This document shows positions 17,752 to 26,074 of a stretch of DNA of 64,000 bases, piece after piece. Position 1 is the first letter of the stretch. The number at the start of each line of letters is the position of its first letter. The position numbers and the translations under genes were made by a program. The notes beneath the pieces are model-generated. The model was not told the origin of the DNA. It was given only the letters and a program-made list of their open reading frames with translations, and did not search any database. The DNA comes from Planctomycetota bacterium (GTDB lineage: Bacteria; Planctomycetota; MHYJ01; WSZJ01; JACPWG01): contig JACPWG010000091.1 in the NCBI GenBank assembly GCA_016197205.1, positions 1 through 64,000 of the forward strand, in the 5' to 3' direction.

Positions 17752-18201
17752 ATGGTCGAGGAGGGGTTGCGTGCGGCGAGGAGGTCGGCATCGAAATTCG
17801 GGGCTGAGAACATTGCGACCCGCGCTGAGGCCGGAGTTGATTTCGTGCGGGAGAGGCAGTTGAGCGCCCACTTGGTCGAGCTGGACCTGCTCCGCGCCGG
17901 CCGACGACTGCCGGCGCTCGGGCCGCTTCCACGCAGTGACTTCTATGCCTTCGTGTGCCGCCGTGATCGCCGGCCGAATGCGGAGGTCTACGCCTGGACG
18001 CTTCGTCACCGCCTATCGGAGATTCCTGTGCCGCTCGCCGGCCCAGACTCCGACGCCATCCTCGAGCTGCAAGCCACCTTCGAAAAGGTCTACGACCTCG
18101 CCGGCTACGACGACTCGCTGGACCGCCGCGGCGCACCGACGCCGCCTTTCGGGGAATCGGACGCCGCCTGGGCGCGTGCCGTGCTGCGGGGGCGAAGGTA
18201 G
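17752..18201 (+). pseudogene. DUF4058 protein, C-terminal fragment
   Basis: The C-terminal half of a DUF4058 protein, a family of unknown function abundant in planctomycetes and cyanobacteria. The match covers LSAHLVELDLLRAGRRLP, VYAWTLRHRLSEIPVPLAGP, ILELQATFEKVYDLAGYDDS and the end PPFGESDAAWARAVL. Full-length family members are about 250 residues and begin with a conserved N-terminal block that is missing here. The upstream 80 codons show no similarity to it, so the gene is probably truncated at its 5' side. An ATG at 17752 could still start a short product. Confidence 0.65.
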
Positions 18202-18671
18202 CCCCGGGCATCACCGACTTTTTGTTTGCGAAAGCCAAGCACGCCTACTGAGCCTCCGCCGGCATTCACGTTCGCTGAACGTCCGACCGGGTGGCAGGTG
18301 GGCGTTCGGCGGAGGTGTGCCCCGGTCCGCGCCGCGCGGTCGGCCCTCCTCGTACTTCCCCTCCCGGCGGATCCTGGAGCCGACGCCCGACGTGGGGAAC
18401 GTGACGCGATAGCGATCGCGCGTGAGGTTCGTGGAAGGGGGAGTCGGGCGGAAGGGCAGGCCCAGGCGTGGGCATGGAGACCGACAGACGGGCTCCGACA
18501 GAGGCGCGAACTCCAGATCGTGCTTGCTGGAGACTCGGCCGACGAGTAGGATAACCCGCACGGAAGGAGGTGACAAGTGGCGGGGCCGGTGCCTGGTTTC
18601 ACACCCTCCTTTCTGTGATCCTGCGCGTCAGCTTTGACTGGTGGCCACGTACAGACCTGCGGACGACTGCC
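18202..18671. other. Intergenic region, no gene seen
   Basis: About 470 bases between the DUF4058 fragment and the nucleotidyltransferase. Long frames here lack recognisable features. AAGGAGGTGA-like sequence at about 18563-18572 has no ATG or GTG at a good distance that opens a plausible frame. Confidence 0.4.
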
Positions 18672-19277
18672 ATGGCCGATCCACTCTTCGGAACCTCCCT
18701 GATCGACGAACTTCGTCGCGACGAAAGGCACACCATGGACATCGCCACGGTGCTGCAGGAGCTGACCCGTCGGCTCGACGAGGAGGGAATCCCGTTCGCG
18801 ATCATCGGCGCCCTCGCGATGCGCCACCACGGGTACGTGCGCCACACGGAGGACATCGACATCCTGACCACCCCCGAGGGCCTCGACCGGATCCACGAGC
18901 GGCTGGTGGGCCGTGGCTACGTCCCCCGCGCCCCCGGGCTGCGCAAGAAGCTGCGCGAGTCCGAACATCGCGTGAACATCGATGTCATCCAGGCCGGCGA
19001 GCACGCGGGCTCCAAGGAGAGCTCGCTGGTCTTCCCGGATCCCCGGTCGGATCGCTTCGTCGTTTTCAAGGGTCAGCGCGTTCCAGACCTGGCCCTCTTG
19101 ATCGAGTTCAAACTCACCTCGGGCATCTACGGGAATCGCCCGCAAGACCTGGGCGATGTCTTCCAACTCATCAAGGCCAATCGGCTCAGGAAGCCGTTCG
19201 TCCGCAAGCTCCCGCAAGAGCTCCGCGCGAAGTTCCTCGAGCTCCTCGAAAACGTCCGTCACGAGAAAGAAGTCTAG
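18672..19277 (+). CDS. Nucleotidyltransferase-fold protein
   Basis: A 201-residue protein with the nucleotidyltransferase core: AIIGALAMRHHGYVRHTEDI then DILTTPEG, giving the G-[GA] turn and the paired aspartates (DIDI) that bind metal. This group includes the AbiEii/MNT-type enzymes that transfer nucleotides to proteins or RNA, some of which act as toxins, and also stand-alone enzymes with unknown targets. ATG 18672 (MADPLFG) or ATG 18735 (MDIATVLQ) may be the start; the conserved domain begins after both. It is followed by a toxin-antitoxin-like pair, so this may be a small defence or mobile-gene cluster, but no HEPN partner is adjacent. Confidence 0.8.
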   Translation: MADPLFGTSLIDELRRDERHTMDIATVLQELTRRLDEEGIPFAIIGALAMRHHGYVRHTEDIDILTTPEGLDRIHERLVGRGYVPRAPGLRKKLRESEHRVNIDVIQAGEHAGSKESSLVFPDPRSDRFVVFKGQRVPDLALLIEFKLTSGIYGNRPQDLGDVFQLIKANRLRKPFVRKLPQELRAKFLELLENVRHEKEV

Positions 19278-19593
19278 CGGCGCGACTGTTGAGACGATCG
19301 AGGAGTTCACGAAGGCCCGGGACGCACGGCAGGCGCGGTCGCTCCCGACCGACGGCAAACGCGTCGGCGCCGTGCTCGGCGCACTCGTCCCCATCGAGGG
19401 GGAGTGGACCCTCCCCTTCACCCGCAGCACCGAGACGGTCTGTCGCTGGGCCTAGGCGTTGGATTAGAGGCGAAGTGGGTGAAGTACGAACCGCCCGCAC
19501 GCTTGGCATCTCGGGGCGCGGGCTCGATGCCAACATGAGAGCCCGCAGATTTCAGAAGCGGGCGTAGCACTGGCAGGGAGAAAGGAGGGCTTT
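19278..19593 (+). other. Intergenic region with an unplaced short open frame
   Basis: A frame between 19281 and 19455 reads ETIEEFTKARDARQARSLPT then DGKRVGAVLGALVPIEGEW. It is plausible as protein but has no start codon of its own near a ribosome site. No family is recognised. The rest of the interval shows nothing further. Confidence 0.25.
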
Positions 19594-19878
19594 CTGAGGG
19601 TTCGATTCTACATCGATCCTGAAACAAGTGTGCCCCACATCTACGGGCACGGTGTGCGGGAGAATGAGGTCGAGGAGGTGTTGCGCTGGCCAGGTGAAGA
19701 CCGGCCCGGGCGCGACGAGTCCCGCGTTGCCGTGGGACAAACTCGGGATGGGCGATACCTCCGCGTGATCTACGTTCCTGACCCGGGTCAGGACAGCGCC
19801 TTCGTGGTGACGGCGTTCGAGTTAAGAGGAAAACCGCTAGCCGCATTTCGTCGTCGGCAGCGAAGGAGGCAACGATGA
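19594..19878 (+). CDS. DUF4258-like toxin of a toxin-antitoxin pair
   Basis: A 94-residue small protein resembling DUF4258/RelE-fold-like toxins: RFYIDPETSVPHIYGHGVRE, EEVLRWPGEDRPGRDESRVA, and a C-terminal VVTAFELRGKPLAAFRRRQR. Family members start with RF[RY][IL]DPETG, which here lies upstream of the first GTG (19630). A CTG at 19594, five bases after the strong site AAAGGAGGG, fits both the ribosome site and the family N terminus, so a rare CTG start is inferred. Its stop overlaps the next start (ATGA), the usual arrangement for toxin-antitoxin pairs. Role as a ribonuclease toxin is not proven. Confidence 0.7.
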   Translation: MRVRFYIDPETSVPHIYGHGVRENEVEEVLRWPGEDRPGRDESRVAVGQTRDGRYLRVIYVPDPGQDSAFVVTAFELRGKPLAAFRRRQRRRQR

Positions 19879-20102
19879 AGACGCTCAAGAAGAGCAAGGC
19901 GAGGGAGCTTCCCGTCGGGTGGAATCATCAGCGCGTGAAACAGGTCCTCGCACACTATGAGGGCCAGGCTGACGCTGAGGCGGCTGCGGAGGACGAGGCG
20001 GCATTCAAGGGGAGACCGGAAACGGTCATCGAGCTTCCCCACGAGCTTCTTCCGCGGGTGCGGCGGATGATCGCGAAGCACAAGGCGGCGAGGGCGTGCT
20101 AG
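19875..20102 (+). CDS. Putative antitoxin paired with the DUF4258-like protein
   Basis: A 75-residue acidic-to-mixed protein, MKTLKKSKARELPVGWNHQR then VKQVLAHYEGQADAEAAAED. The ATG overlaps the preceding stop by four bases, indicating translational coupling. Its size, charge and position fit a cognate antitoxin that binds the upstream toxin. A ribosome site GAAGGAGG sits just upstream. No DNA-binding motif is obvious, so autoregulation is uncertain. Confidence 0.65.
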   Translation: MKTLKKSKARELPVGWNHQRVKQVLAHYEGQADAEAAAEDEAAFKGRPETVIELPHELLPRVRRMIAKHKAARAC

Positions 20103-20371
20103 GTGAGCGCGTAAGATTAGGTACAACTTGTCGCAGGCTGACCATTTCCCGAGCCCGCGAGGAAGGCGCAGACGGTTCGGCGCAGGACGCGACACGACGC
20201 ATCGCGCCCCTCCTTGCGGCGCCAGTGTCCGGGTGTGATTCGCGCTTGCTGACCTACCATGGGCACACTTCACGCTCGACAACTATCCCCGCTCTCGCGC
20301 GACCCTTCTTGTCTGAGAGTGCGTTGAGGCTCCGACTGAGAGGCAGCCCCTGCTTCCCCCTCGTCCGCCTC

Positions 20372-21259
20372 TCAGCGCTCGACCCGAAACCCGACCTCGA
20401 GCCGCGTGCTCCGGCTGACCGTCGGGAGGCCAAGGGTCTCCCCCGCGCCCGCGCCCTCCGCCGACCCCGCGCCCGCGCCCTCGGTCGCCGCCCCCGCTCC
20501 AGCGCCGGCCACCGACACGGCTGTCGGCCCGCCGAGCAGCCCCGCGGCCGCTTCGGAAGTCGACAGCTCCCGTACCGTCGCCACCCGTCCCAGCCGGAGC
20601 TCCAGCCGCCCGGCCAGGGCCGCCGCGCGGCCGCGCGCGTCCTCCAGCGCCGCCGCATAGGCCTCGTCCCGCAGCGCGCTCGCATCCTCCACGCCGAAGA
20701 CCACGACCGGCCGCGAGGGACCGCCGGGGTCGCCGCCCGCGGAGCCCACGGGCCGCGGGTCCACGGCCAGGTTGTCCGCGCCGGCCTCCAGGACCACGTC
20801 CACCAAGCCCGCGATCCGCTCGAGCACCTGGGCCGCCGGGGCCTCGGCGGCAAGCGCGACCCGTACCTCCACCCGGCTCGCGATCGAAACCATCGGCGCC
20901 GACTGCCCGCCCCCCCGCCCGGCCCGCATCATCATCGCGAGCTGCGAGTTCGAGTCCGCCTGCGGGCTCCGGATCGCCGCCGCACGCACGGTCACGTCCT
21001 TCTCCGCGATCCCCGCGGTCTTCAGCGCCGACGTGAGCCGGTTCATCTTCTCCCGATACTTCACGAGCGCGTCTTTCGCCGCCTCGGCCTCGCCCGTCGC
21101 TCGAAAGAGGATCCGCGCCACGGTCGCCCGCCGCTCCACCGTCGCCTCCCCGTTGACCGTGACCGTGCCCGGCGACGACTCTTCCCCGGCGGCGACCCGC
21201 AGGGCGCCGGCCGCCAGCACGCACCCGCATACCACGAAGGACACTCTCAACCCGCGCAT
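20372..21259 (-). CDS. SIMPL-domain (DUF541) periplasmic protein
   Basis: A 295-residue secreted protein with a signal peptide (FVVCGCVLAAGALRVAAGEE) and one SIMPL/DUF541 domain: GTVTVNGEATVERRATVARI near the start and AYAAALEDARGRAAALAGRL near the end, both typical. The C-terminal part contains an Ala/Gly-rich stretch (AGAGAGAATEGAGAGS) before the final strand STRLEVGFRVER, which looks like a low-complexity insertion. SIMPL proteins are periplasmic or outer-membrane associated with unclear role, some linked to oxidative-stress resistance. ATG 21259 follows GAGGAGG. It lies just downstream of the PQQ protein gene (22 bases), so the two may form an operon. Confidence 0.85.
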   Translation of the reverse strand: MRGLRVSFVVCGCVLAAGALRVAAGEESSPGTVTVNGEATVERRATVARILFRATGEAEAAKDALVKYREKMNRLTSALKTAGIAEKDVTVRAAAIRSPQADSNSQLAMMMRAGRGGGQSAPMVSIASRVEVRVALAAEAPAAQVLERIAGLVDVVLEAGADNLAVDPRPVGSAGGDPGGPSRPVVVFGVEDASALRDEAYAAALEDARGRAAALAGRLELRLGRVATVRELSTSEAAAGLLGGPTAVSVAGAGAGAATEGAGAGSAEGAGAGETLGLPTVSRSTRLEVGFRVER

Positions 21260-21281
21260 GCCGGCCTCCTCGTCACATCGG

Positions 21282-23483
21282 TCATTTCCAGGGATAGCAC
21301 GTGATCTGCGTGCGGGACAAGAGCAGAAGCCCACCCGGCGCCAGCAGCACGTCCCCCGACCGTTCCGCCTCGACCGGCAGGGACCAGGCCCGTGCGAAAG
21401 TCTCCGCGTCGAGCGCGACGACCTCTCGACGCAGCGGGACGACGACCCGCCCGCGCCCCAGCCCCTGCTCCTTCCCCAGCGCGGGCCGCCAGCCCCCTTG
21501 ACCCCGCGACAGCTCCCAGTGCCGCACGAGCCCTTCCCGCGCGGAATAGAGCCCCAGTTCGGGACCGCCGAGGATCAGCCGTCCGCTTTCGCAGCCCACG
21601 AGATAGCGGTAGCGTTCCCCCTCGTCTTTGCAGTGGTCCACGACCAGGGCCCGCAAAAACGGATCGACGAGGAAGAAACGGGACGCGTCCGTGGGGGCCA
21701 GCCAGAGCCCCTCCGGGCCGGTGAAGGCGGGATTCATCGCGGGCCCCCTCGGCCCGGTGGGCGGCCAGAACCGCGCGTCCCCGCCTTGCCCCGGCGGCGA
21801 CGGGTACTTCAGCCCCCAGAGAAATTCGCCGGTCGCCGGTTCCAGCGCGGCGAAGGCCCCCGAGGACGTGCAGACGTAGAGCGCGCCCCGGTCGAGCACG
21901 AGCACGGGGACCTGCAGCAGGGGAACGCCGGAGTCGTCGCTCGCGGGTGAGGAGCGCAGCGCGACCAGGGTCTTCCACAGGACGCGTCCGGTCGCGGCCT
22001 CGACGGAGACGACGAAGGTCTGTGCGGCGCGCTCCGCCGCGACCGCCGCCGCGTAGAGCCGGTCGCCCCAGGGCAGGGGCACGCCCACGAAGGAAAGGTC
22101 GGCCCCCTGGTTGGCGTCGTCGAGCGACCAGAGCAGCTTGCCTTCTCCAAGAGACAAGCAGGCGAGGTCGAAGCGACCGACGGGCCGCCGCTGACGCCCG
22201 GGGGATGGCCGGCCATCGAGCGTCGCGAAGACGCGCCCGCCGGCAACCTCCGCGGCCAAGGCGCAGGGCCGCATCCCCGGGCCCCGCGTGATGCGCGCCG
22301 GCGGCGACGGCAGCGCGGGGTCCGGACCGCGGGTCCATGCGGCGACTCCGTCCGCCAGCCGGAAGGCGGAGACGCACGTCCCAAAATTCAGGAGAAGGAG
22401 TTCGCCGGCCACGGTCGCGGGCAGCGGTCCGACCTCGCCCGCGTCGTCCGGAGCGGCGAGCGCCCGGATCCTCCGTGCGCCGGCCGCGTTCAGGATCGCG
22501 TCCGCGGTGAGCGCGGCCGCGGACGGCCGGGCCCCCTCGGGGAGCGACAGCGTCCAGGCCGGCGTTTCCGCGGGCACGCCGCACGGGGGAGGCGGTGAGG
22601 TCCCACCCCCAAGCTCGCTCGCGCACGCGCGCGGCGACGCCTGCGCAGCGACCTTCACCCGGTCGAGCACCTCCCCCAGCGGGCACGATCGGCCGCCCAC
22701 GAGCAGGACCTCCGCCAGGGCCTCGGCGGGCGCGGCGCCGCGGAGGCGCGCCAGCTCGTCCTCGTCGCCGCTTCGCGCGTAGAGCATGGCGAGGGTGGCG
22801 ATCAGGGTCGGCGACGGCCGGCGGGAAAGAAGGGAGCGGGCGGTCTCTTCGAGCAGCGCGCGCACGACCCCCGGCCGTCCCTCTTCGAAGACTCGCAGCG
22901 CCGTTCGGAGCACGTCGGACTCCGGCAGGACCGCGAGATAGGCGGTGCACACGTGAAGCTCTTCCACGCGGTCCCCCGCCGCGCGGGCCGCGGCGAGACG
23001 GGCCCGCCCTTCGGCGGCGAAGAGCTCCCGATGCACGCGCTGGACGCCTTCCGGGAGCGCGATGAGCCGGCGGTGGAGCGACTGCCAGGAGGGGAGAAAA
23101 ACGCCGCCCTCCGCCTCCGCGACCTTGAAGCCGTGGGCGGCGATGGCCCCCTGGAGGATGCGCGCGGCGCGCCGGGCATCTCCCGCCTCGAGGGCCTTCG
23201 TCAGGTGCAGGAGGGCGTACTGGATCCCCTCCTCCTCGTCGAAGTACACAAACGAAGGCGGGCGCTCCCGGACGAACGGCGCGGGGCGAGGTCGCGCGGC
23301 AGCGGCGGCGGGCGCGGGGGCGGGCGCGGGCGCGGAGGGGATGGGCGCGGCCGGAGCCGGCAGGGGGGAGAGAAGGACGAGAACGGCGACGAGGAGGTAC
23401 GGGGCGGGGGGTGAGCCCGCGAAGCGAGGCGCCCGGAGGCGGGGGGACGCCGGCGAGCCGCGAAGCTCCGAGCAGCCCGACAC
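21282..23483 (-). CDS. Secreted PQQ-like beta-propeller protein
   Basis: A 733-residue exported protein with an N-terminal hydrophobic segment (YLLVAVLVLLSPLPAPAA) and an Ala/Pro-rich linker. The first half is helical and repeat-like (residues about 80-270). The second half has PQQ/WD40-type propeller blades with alternating A-T/D-G-x-W signatures such as LADGVAAWTRG, GEGKLLWSLDDANQ, ATGRVLWKTLVAL and ATGEFLWGLKYPS. It probably acts as a periplasmic scaffold or binding protein; no PQQ-enzyme catalytic motifs are seen. The GTG at 23483 follows AGGAGG by six bases. The site comes right after a minus-strand hairpin and T run at 23496-23533, so its expression may depend on readthrough or a promoter inside that region. 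Confidence 0.8.
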   Translation of the reverse strand: MSGCSELRGSPASPRLRAPRFAGSPPAPYLLVAVLVLLSPLPAPAAPIPSAPAPAPAPAAAAARPRPAPFVRERPPSFVYFDEEEGIQYALLHLTKALEAGDARRAARILQGAIAAHGFKVAEAEGGVFLPSWQSLHRRLIALPEGVQRVHRELFAAEGRARLAAARAAGDRVEELHVCTAYLAVLPESDVLRTALRVFEEGRPGVVRALLEETARSLLSRRPSPTLIATLAMLYARSGDEDELARLRGAAPAEALAEVLLVGGRSCPLGEVLDRVKVAAQASPRACASELGGGTSPPPPCGVPAETPAWTLSLPEGARPSAAALTADAILNAAGARRIRALAAPDDAGEVGPLPATVAGELLLLNFGTCVSAFRLADGVAAWTRGPDPALPSPPARITRGPGMRPCALAAEVAGGRVFATLDGRPSPGRQRRPVGRFDLACLSLGEGKLLWSLDDANQGADLSFVGVPLPWGDRLYAAAVAAERAAQTFVVSVEAATGRVLWKTLVALRSSPASDDSGVPLLQVPVLVLDRGALYVCTSSGAFAALEPATGEFLWGLKYPSPPGQGGDARFWPPTGPRGPAMNPAFTGPEGLWLAPTDASRFFLVDPFLRALVVDHCKDEGERYRYLVGCESGRLILGGPELGLYSAREGLVRHWELSRGQGGWRPALGKEQGLGRGRVVVPLRREVVALDAETFARAWSLPVEAERSGDVLLAPGGLLLLSRTQITCYPWK

Positions 23484-23495
23484 TCGACGCCTCCT

Positions 23496-23533
23496 AAAAA
23501 AAGACAGGGACGGCGCCGTTGGAGCGCCGTCCC
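23496..23533 (-). terminator. Intrinsic terminator on the minus strand, next to the PQQ gene ribosome site
   Basis: On the minus strand GGGACGGCGC, a 7-base loop and GCGCCGTCCC form a perfect 10-bp stem. Four bases later come seven T. It could terminate the small minus-strand ORF ending at 23625, or act as a leader element for the PQQ gene that begins a few bases downstream. Confidence 0.7.
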
Positions 23534-23624
23534 CGACACGCCGCGATCCGACGTCCGTTCGGCTCCCTGCCCGGGGGGCCTGGTCGCCGCCACGCGGCGG
23601 GGCGCACCCGGCTGCGGTCGCCGT

Positions 23625-23921
23625 CTACCGCCGGTCGCCTCCTGCGAAGGCCAAGACCTCCAGGGGTTCGGGGGCGATCCGTCGCGGTTCGGGGCCGGCG
23701 GGCCGGCGGGATGCGACGGGTTCCTCGCTTGTCTCGTCCCTGAGTCTCAGTGCCTGCACGACTCGCTCCACCCCCTGGTGGGCGAGAAGGAGGGACAGGT
23801 AGTTCCCCAGTTCGGTCAGGTCTCAGTAAGGATGCGGATGCCCGGTCCGATGAGCGGAATCAGAGTAAATAACGGGTATGAGGGCGGTGCGGGGATCCCC
23901 GCTCGTGGGGTACGCGTCCAT
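23625..23921 (-). pseudogene. Short ORF with an in-frame TGA (unrecognised)
   Basis: ATG 23921 sits seven bases after AAAGGAG and opens MDAYPTSGDPRTALIPVIYS up to TGA at 23823-23825 (32 residues). The same frame continues without a break for another 65 codons, reading LTELGNYLSLLLAHQGVERV then VQALRLRDETSEEP, to TAG at 23625. A terminator hairpin follows the second stop. It is either a nonsense-mutated small gene, a real 32-residue peptide plus chance frame, or recoded TGA. No family is recognised. Confidence 0.35.
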
Positions 23922-24315
23922 TGCAGGACTCCTTTCTCGTGTCGGACGCACGGATCGCGGAAAAAGCGAGTTGTGCCGGGCCCGGACCGCCCGGCTGGGT
24001 CCCCGATCTAGCCGAAGTATACTCGGCGGGGGAGGGGGAGGCAACAGTTTTTCCGCATCAAAATGCGTCAACGAGTGAGGGGGGGGGGGGCCGCGGCGCG
24101 GAGAGGCGTGGAAAGCATGAGAGAAGAGGGCCACAGCGGGCGGACGGGTTGACGAAACGCAGAGGCGCTGAGACGCTGAGGGTGTTCGGCGTAAGGACGA
24201 TCCTCTGCGTCTCCGCGCCTCTGCGGTAAAAAAAGACTTCCTACGACCGGCTCTTGCTCGAATGTTTCTCGATGTCCACCACCTCCCCCACACTCCCACC
24301 CCTTCCCTCACCCTC
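23922..24315. other. Intergenic region with G-rich run, no gene seen
   Basis: About 390 bases. A G-run of ten at 24080-24089 and an A/C-rich strip mark low-complexity DNA. The long hairpin at 24158-24225 is listed separately. No gene is supported. Confidence 0.45.
24158..24225. repeat. Near-perfect 24-bp stem, CGCAGAGG-type repeat
   Basis: CGCAGAGGCGCTGAGACGCT (continuing GAGG) is mirrored by CCTCTGCGTCTCCGCGCCTC (continuing TGCG) with two mismatches around a loop of 20 bases, and is followed by a run of A. Related sequence is at about 41233-41265. This looks like a dispersed fold-back repeat; on the plus strand it lacks a T run. Confidence 0.65.
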
Positions 24316-24488
24316 CCTCAGTACCGCCCCACAGAATTGGGTGACCCATTTCCTCGGCGATTTCGGCCGCCTGCTTCGTTGCGCTCGCTCGACGTAGTTC
24401 TCCGTTACTACGCCTCGCTCGCGCGCCTCGCGGGCGGCCAAACTTGCCTTCGGCGATTGGTCACCGACTTCCGTGGAGCGGTACTCAG
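24316..24488. repeat. Fold-back MITE-like element, family A (copy 2 of 7)
   Basis: Left end CTCAGTACCGCCCCACAGAA, right end TTCCGTGGAGCGGTACTCAG. The inside is itself a long imperfect palindrome centred on GTAGT-TCTCCGTT-ACTAC. The right end supplies the TGA stop codon of the COG3014-like gene (24485-24487). Confidence 0.88.
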
Positions 24489-25765
24489 TACACCGTCCTC
24501 GCATTCAGGAACACCCGCCGGCCCGGCTCGATCCGCACGCGACGCCACAGGTGGTCTCCCGTCGGCTGCCCGCCCGCGCCGAACTGGCGCAGCGTGATGT
24601 CGTATTCTCCCACGGCCAGCGCCATCCGCGCCATTTGCAGGTCGCGCGGAAGCGTCAGCCAGCAGCGCAGGTCCGCCTTCTCGGTCGCCGCGAAGAACGC
24701 CCCGACCAGCACGCCCGCGAGCTGGTTGCGCTTCCGGATCTCCTCCGTCGCGACCGCCTTCGCCGCCAGGATCACCGCGCGCTTCGCGATCAGCGGCCCC
24801 TCCTGCTGCCGGAAATTCTGGACCACGGTCGCCTCGACGTCGTTCAGGGACCAGGTCCGGTCCGCGAGCTGCTCCCCCACAAAAACGCTCCCGTAGACCG
24901 TCGGGGTCGGCCGCACGGCCACGGTCGGCACGATCGGAAAGGCGGGGTTCGGCACCTTCACCGGCACGAGTCCCGGCTGCAGGATCACCACCACCTCGCC
25001 GTTCGTTTTCCAGTCCACCTCCGGCCCGTCCCGGCCAAAGCGCTTCCGGTAGTCGTCGTACTCCTGCGTCATGCCGAGCCGCCGGCTCAACCGGAGCAGG
25101 TCGTACTGCGCATAGGCAAAGTGCGGCGCCAGCCGCGCCGTGTCCTTGTAAAACTGGTACGCCTCGTTCAGGTCCGCGAGGTTGCCGGTGTCGAAGGCGA
25201 ACGTCTCGTGGATCACGCCGGAGAGGTAGAGGGCGAAGGCGTTTTGCCGGAAGTCGACGCCGCGCTGGTCCGCGATCCACTTGAGCGTGTCGTTGATCTT
25301 CTTGCACTCGACCAGCGCGTCCTGGAAATTGCCGAGGACCGCGTAGTTGATCGCCAGGTACACGTGGAGGAGCACGCGCTCGTGGTCCTCGGCGAGGTAG
25401 TCCGCGGCGGTCTCGTTCGTGACGATCGTCGCGATCTGCTCGCTGATCCGCGTGAGCGGCAACGAGTCGACCATCTCCGCGGCCTGGAGCAGGTAGTGGT
25501 TGGAGTCCTCGTACTGACCCGCCGCGTGCAGGATGGTCCCGCGCTCCATCAAGAAGAGCACCCGATCGTGCCCCTGCTCCTGCGGCACCGGGTCGAGGCT
25601 CTGCGCGGCCCCCGGAAAATCGCCGCGGAAGAAACGCTGCTTGGCCACCTCGTCCTGGCGCGCGAGCGAGGGCTGGCACCCGGCCGCGCCGAGGGCCAGG
25701 GCCGCCGCGAGCGCGAGCGCGGCGCTCGCGGTACGAAGAACCGGCATCCCGACGGGGCGTCGCAT
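24485..25765 (-). CDS. COG3014-like lipoprotein with TPR-like helices
   Basis: A 426-residue lipoprotein; signal peptide and lipobox (LGAAGC) near residues 24-31. The body is helical (GDFPGAAQSLDPV, ERGTILHAAGQYEDSNHYLL, GNFQDALVECKKINDTLKWI), ending in a beta-rich region (TDRDLQMARMALAVGEYDI-like and RVRIEPGRRVFLNARTVY). It matches the COG3014 group that is regularly found beside LpoB and YcfL, an arrangement also seen here: the order is YcfL-like, LpoB, this gene on the minus strand. A periplasmic role with PBP activation is inferred from context only. ATG 25765 follows GAGGAG. The final TGA belongs to a family A element. Confidence 0.8.
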   Translation of the reverse strand: MRRPVGMPVLRTASAALALAAALALGAAGCQPSLARQDEVAKQRFFRGDFPGAAQSLDPVPQEQGHDRVLFLMERGTILHAAGQYEDSNHYLLQAAEMVDSLPLTRISEQIATIVTNETAADYLAEDHERVLLHVYLAINYAVLGNFQDALVECKKINDTLKWIADQRGVDFRQNAFALYLSGVIHETFAFDTGNLADLNEAYQFYKDTARLAPHFAYAQYDLLRLSRRLGMTQEYDDYRKRFGRDGPEVDWKTNGEVVVILQPGLVPVKVPNPAFPIVPTVAVRPTPTVYGSVFVGEQLADRTWSLNDVEATVVQNFRQQEGPLIAKRAVILAAKAVATEEIRKRNQLAGVLVGAFFAATEKADLRCWLTLPRDLQMARMALAVGEYDITLRQFGAGGQPTGDHLWRRVRIEPGRRVFLNARTVY

Positions 25766-25796
25766 GGAGACTCCTCTTACTCGAGGCCGCAGCCGA

Positions 25797-25817
25797 GGGC
25801 ACGGCAGCGCCGTGCCC
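25797..25817. repeat. REP-like hairpin GGGCACGGC/GCCGTGCCC (copy 1 of 3)
   Basis: Nine-base arms around a 3-base loop (GGGCACGGC AGC GCCGTGCCC). Two other copies are at 55455-55475 and 55582-55602 with different loops. Intergenic. Confidence 0.65.
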
Positions 25818-25858
25818 CTGCGAGGTCGCGGGGCCGAGCGGGCGGGGTCGCCCGCGCC

Positions 25859-26030
25859 CTCAGTACCGCCCCACAGAATTGGGTGACCCATTTCCTCGGC
25901 GATTTCGGCCGCCTGCTTCGTTGCGCTCGCTCGACGTAGTTCTCCGGTACTACGCCTCGCTCGCGCGCCTCGCGGGCGGCCGAACTTGCCTTCGGCTATG
26001 GGTCACCGACTTCCGTGGAGCGGTACTCAG
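25859..26030. repeat. Fold-back MITE-like element, family A (copy 3 of 7)
   Basis: Full copy with both ends (CTCAGTACCGCCCCACAGAA and GGAGCGGTACTCAG). It lies inside the YcfL-LpoB-COG3014 gene set, between the LpoB stop (44 bases away) and the start of the next gene. Nearly identical to copy 2. Confidence 0.88.
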
Positions 26031-26074
26031 GGAACGCTACCGTCCGACGCGGGCGGCCGCGCTTGCGCGGGTGT

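Noticed and set aside
24316..24488. Short conserved peptides encoded by several family A copies (such as VTHFLGDFGRL)
   Set aside because: They recur because the element DNA recurs; frames differ in length and lack starts, so they are not a protein family.
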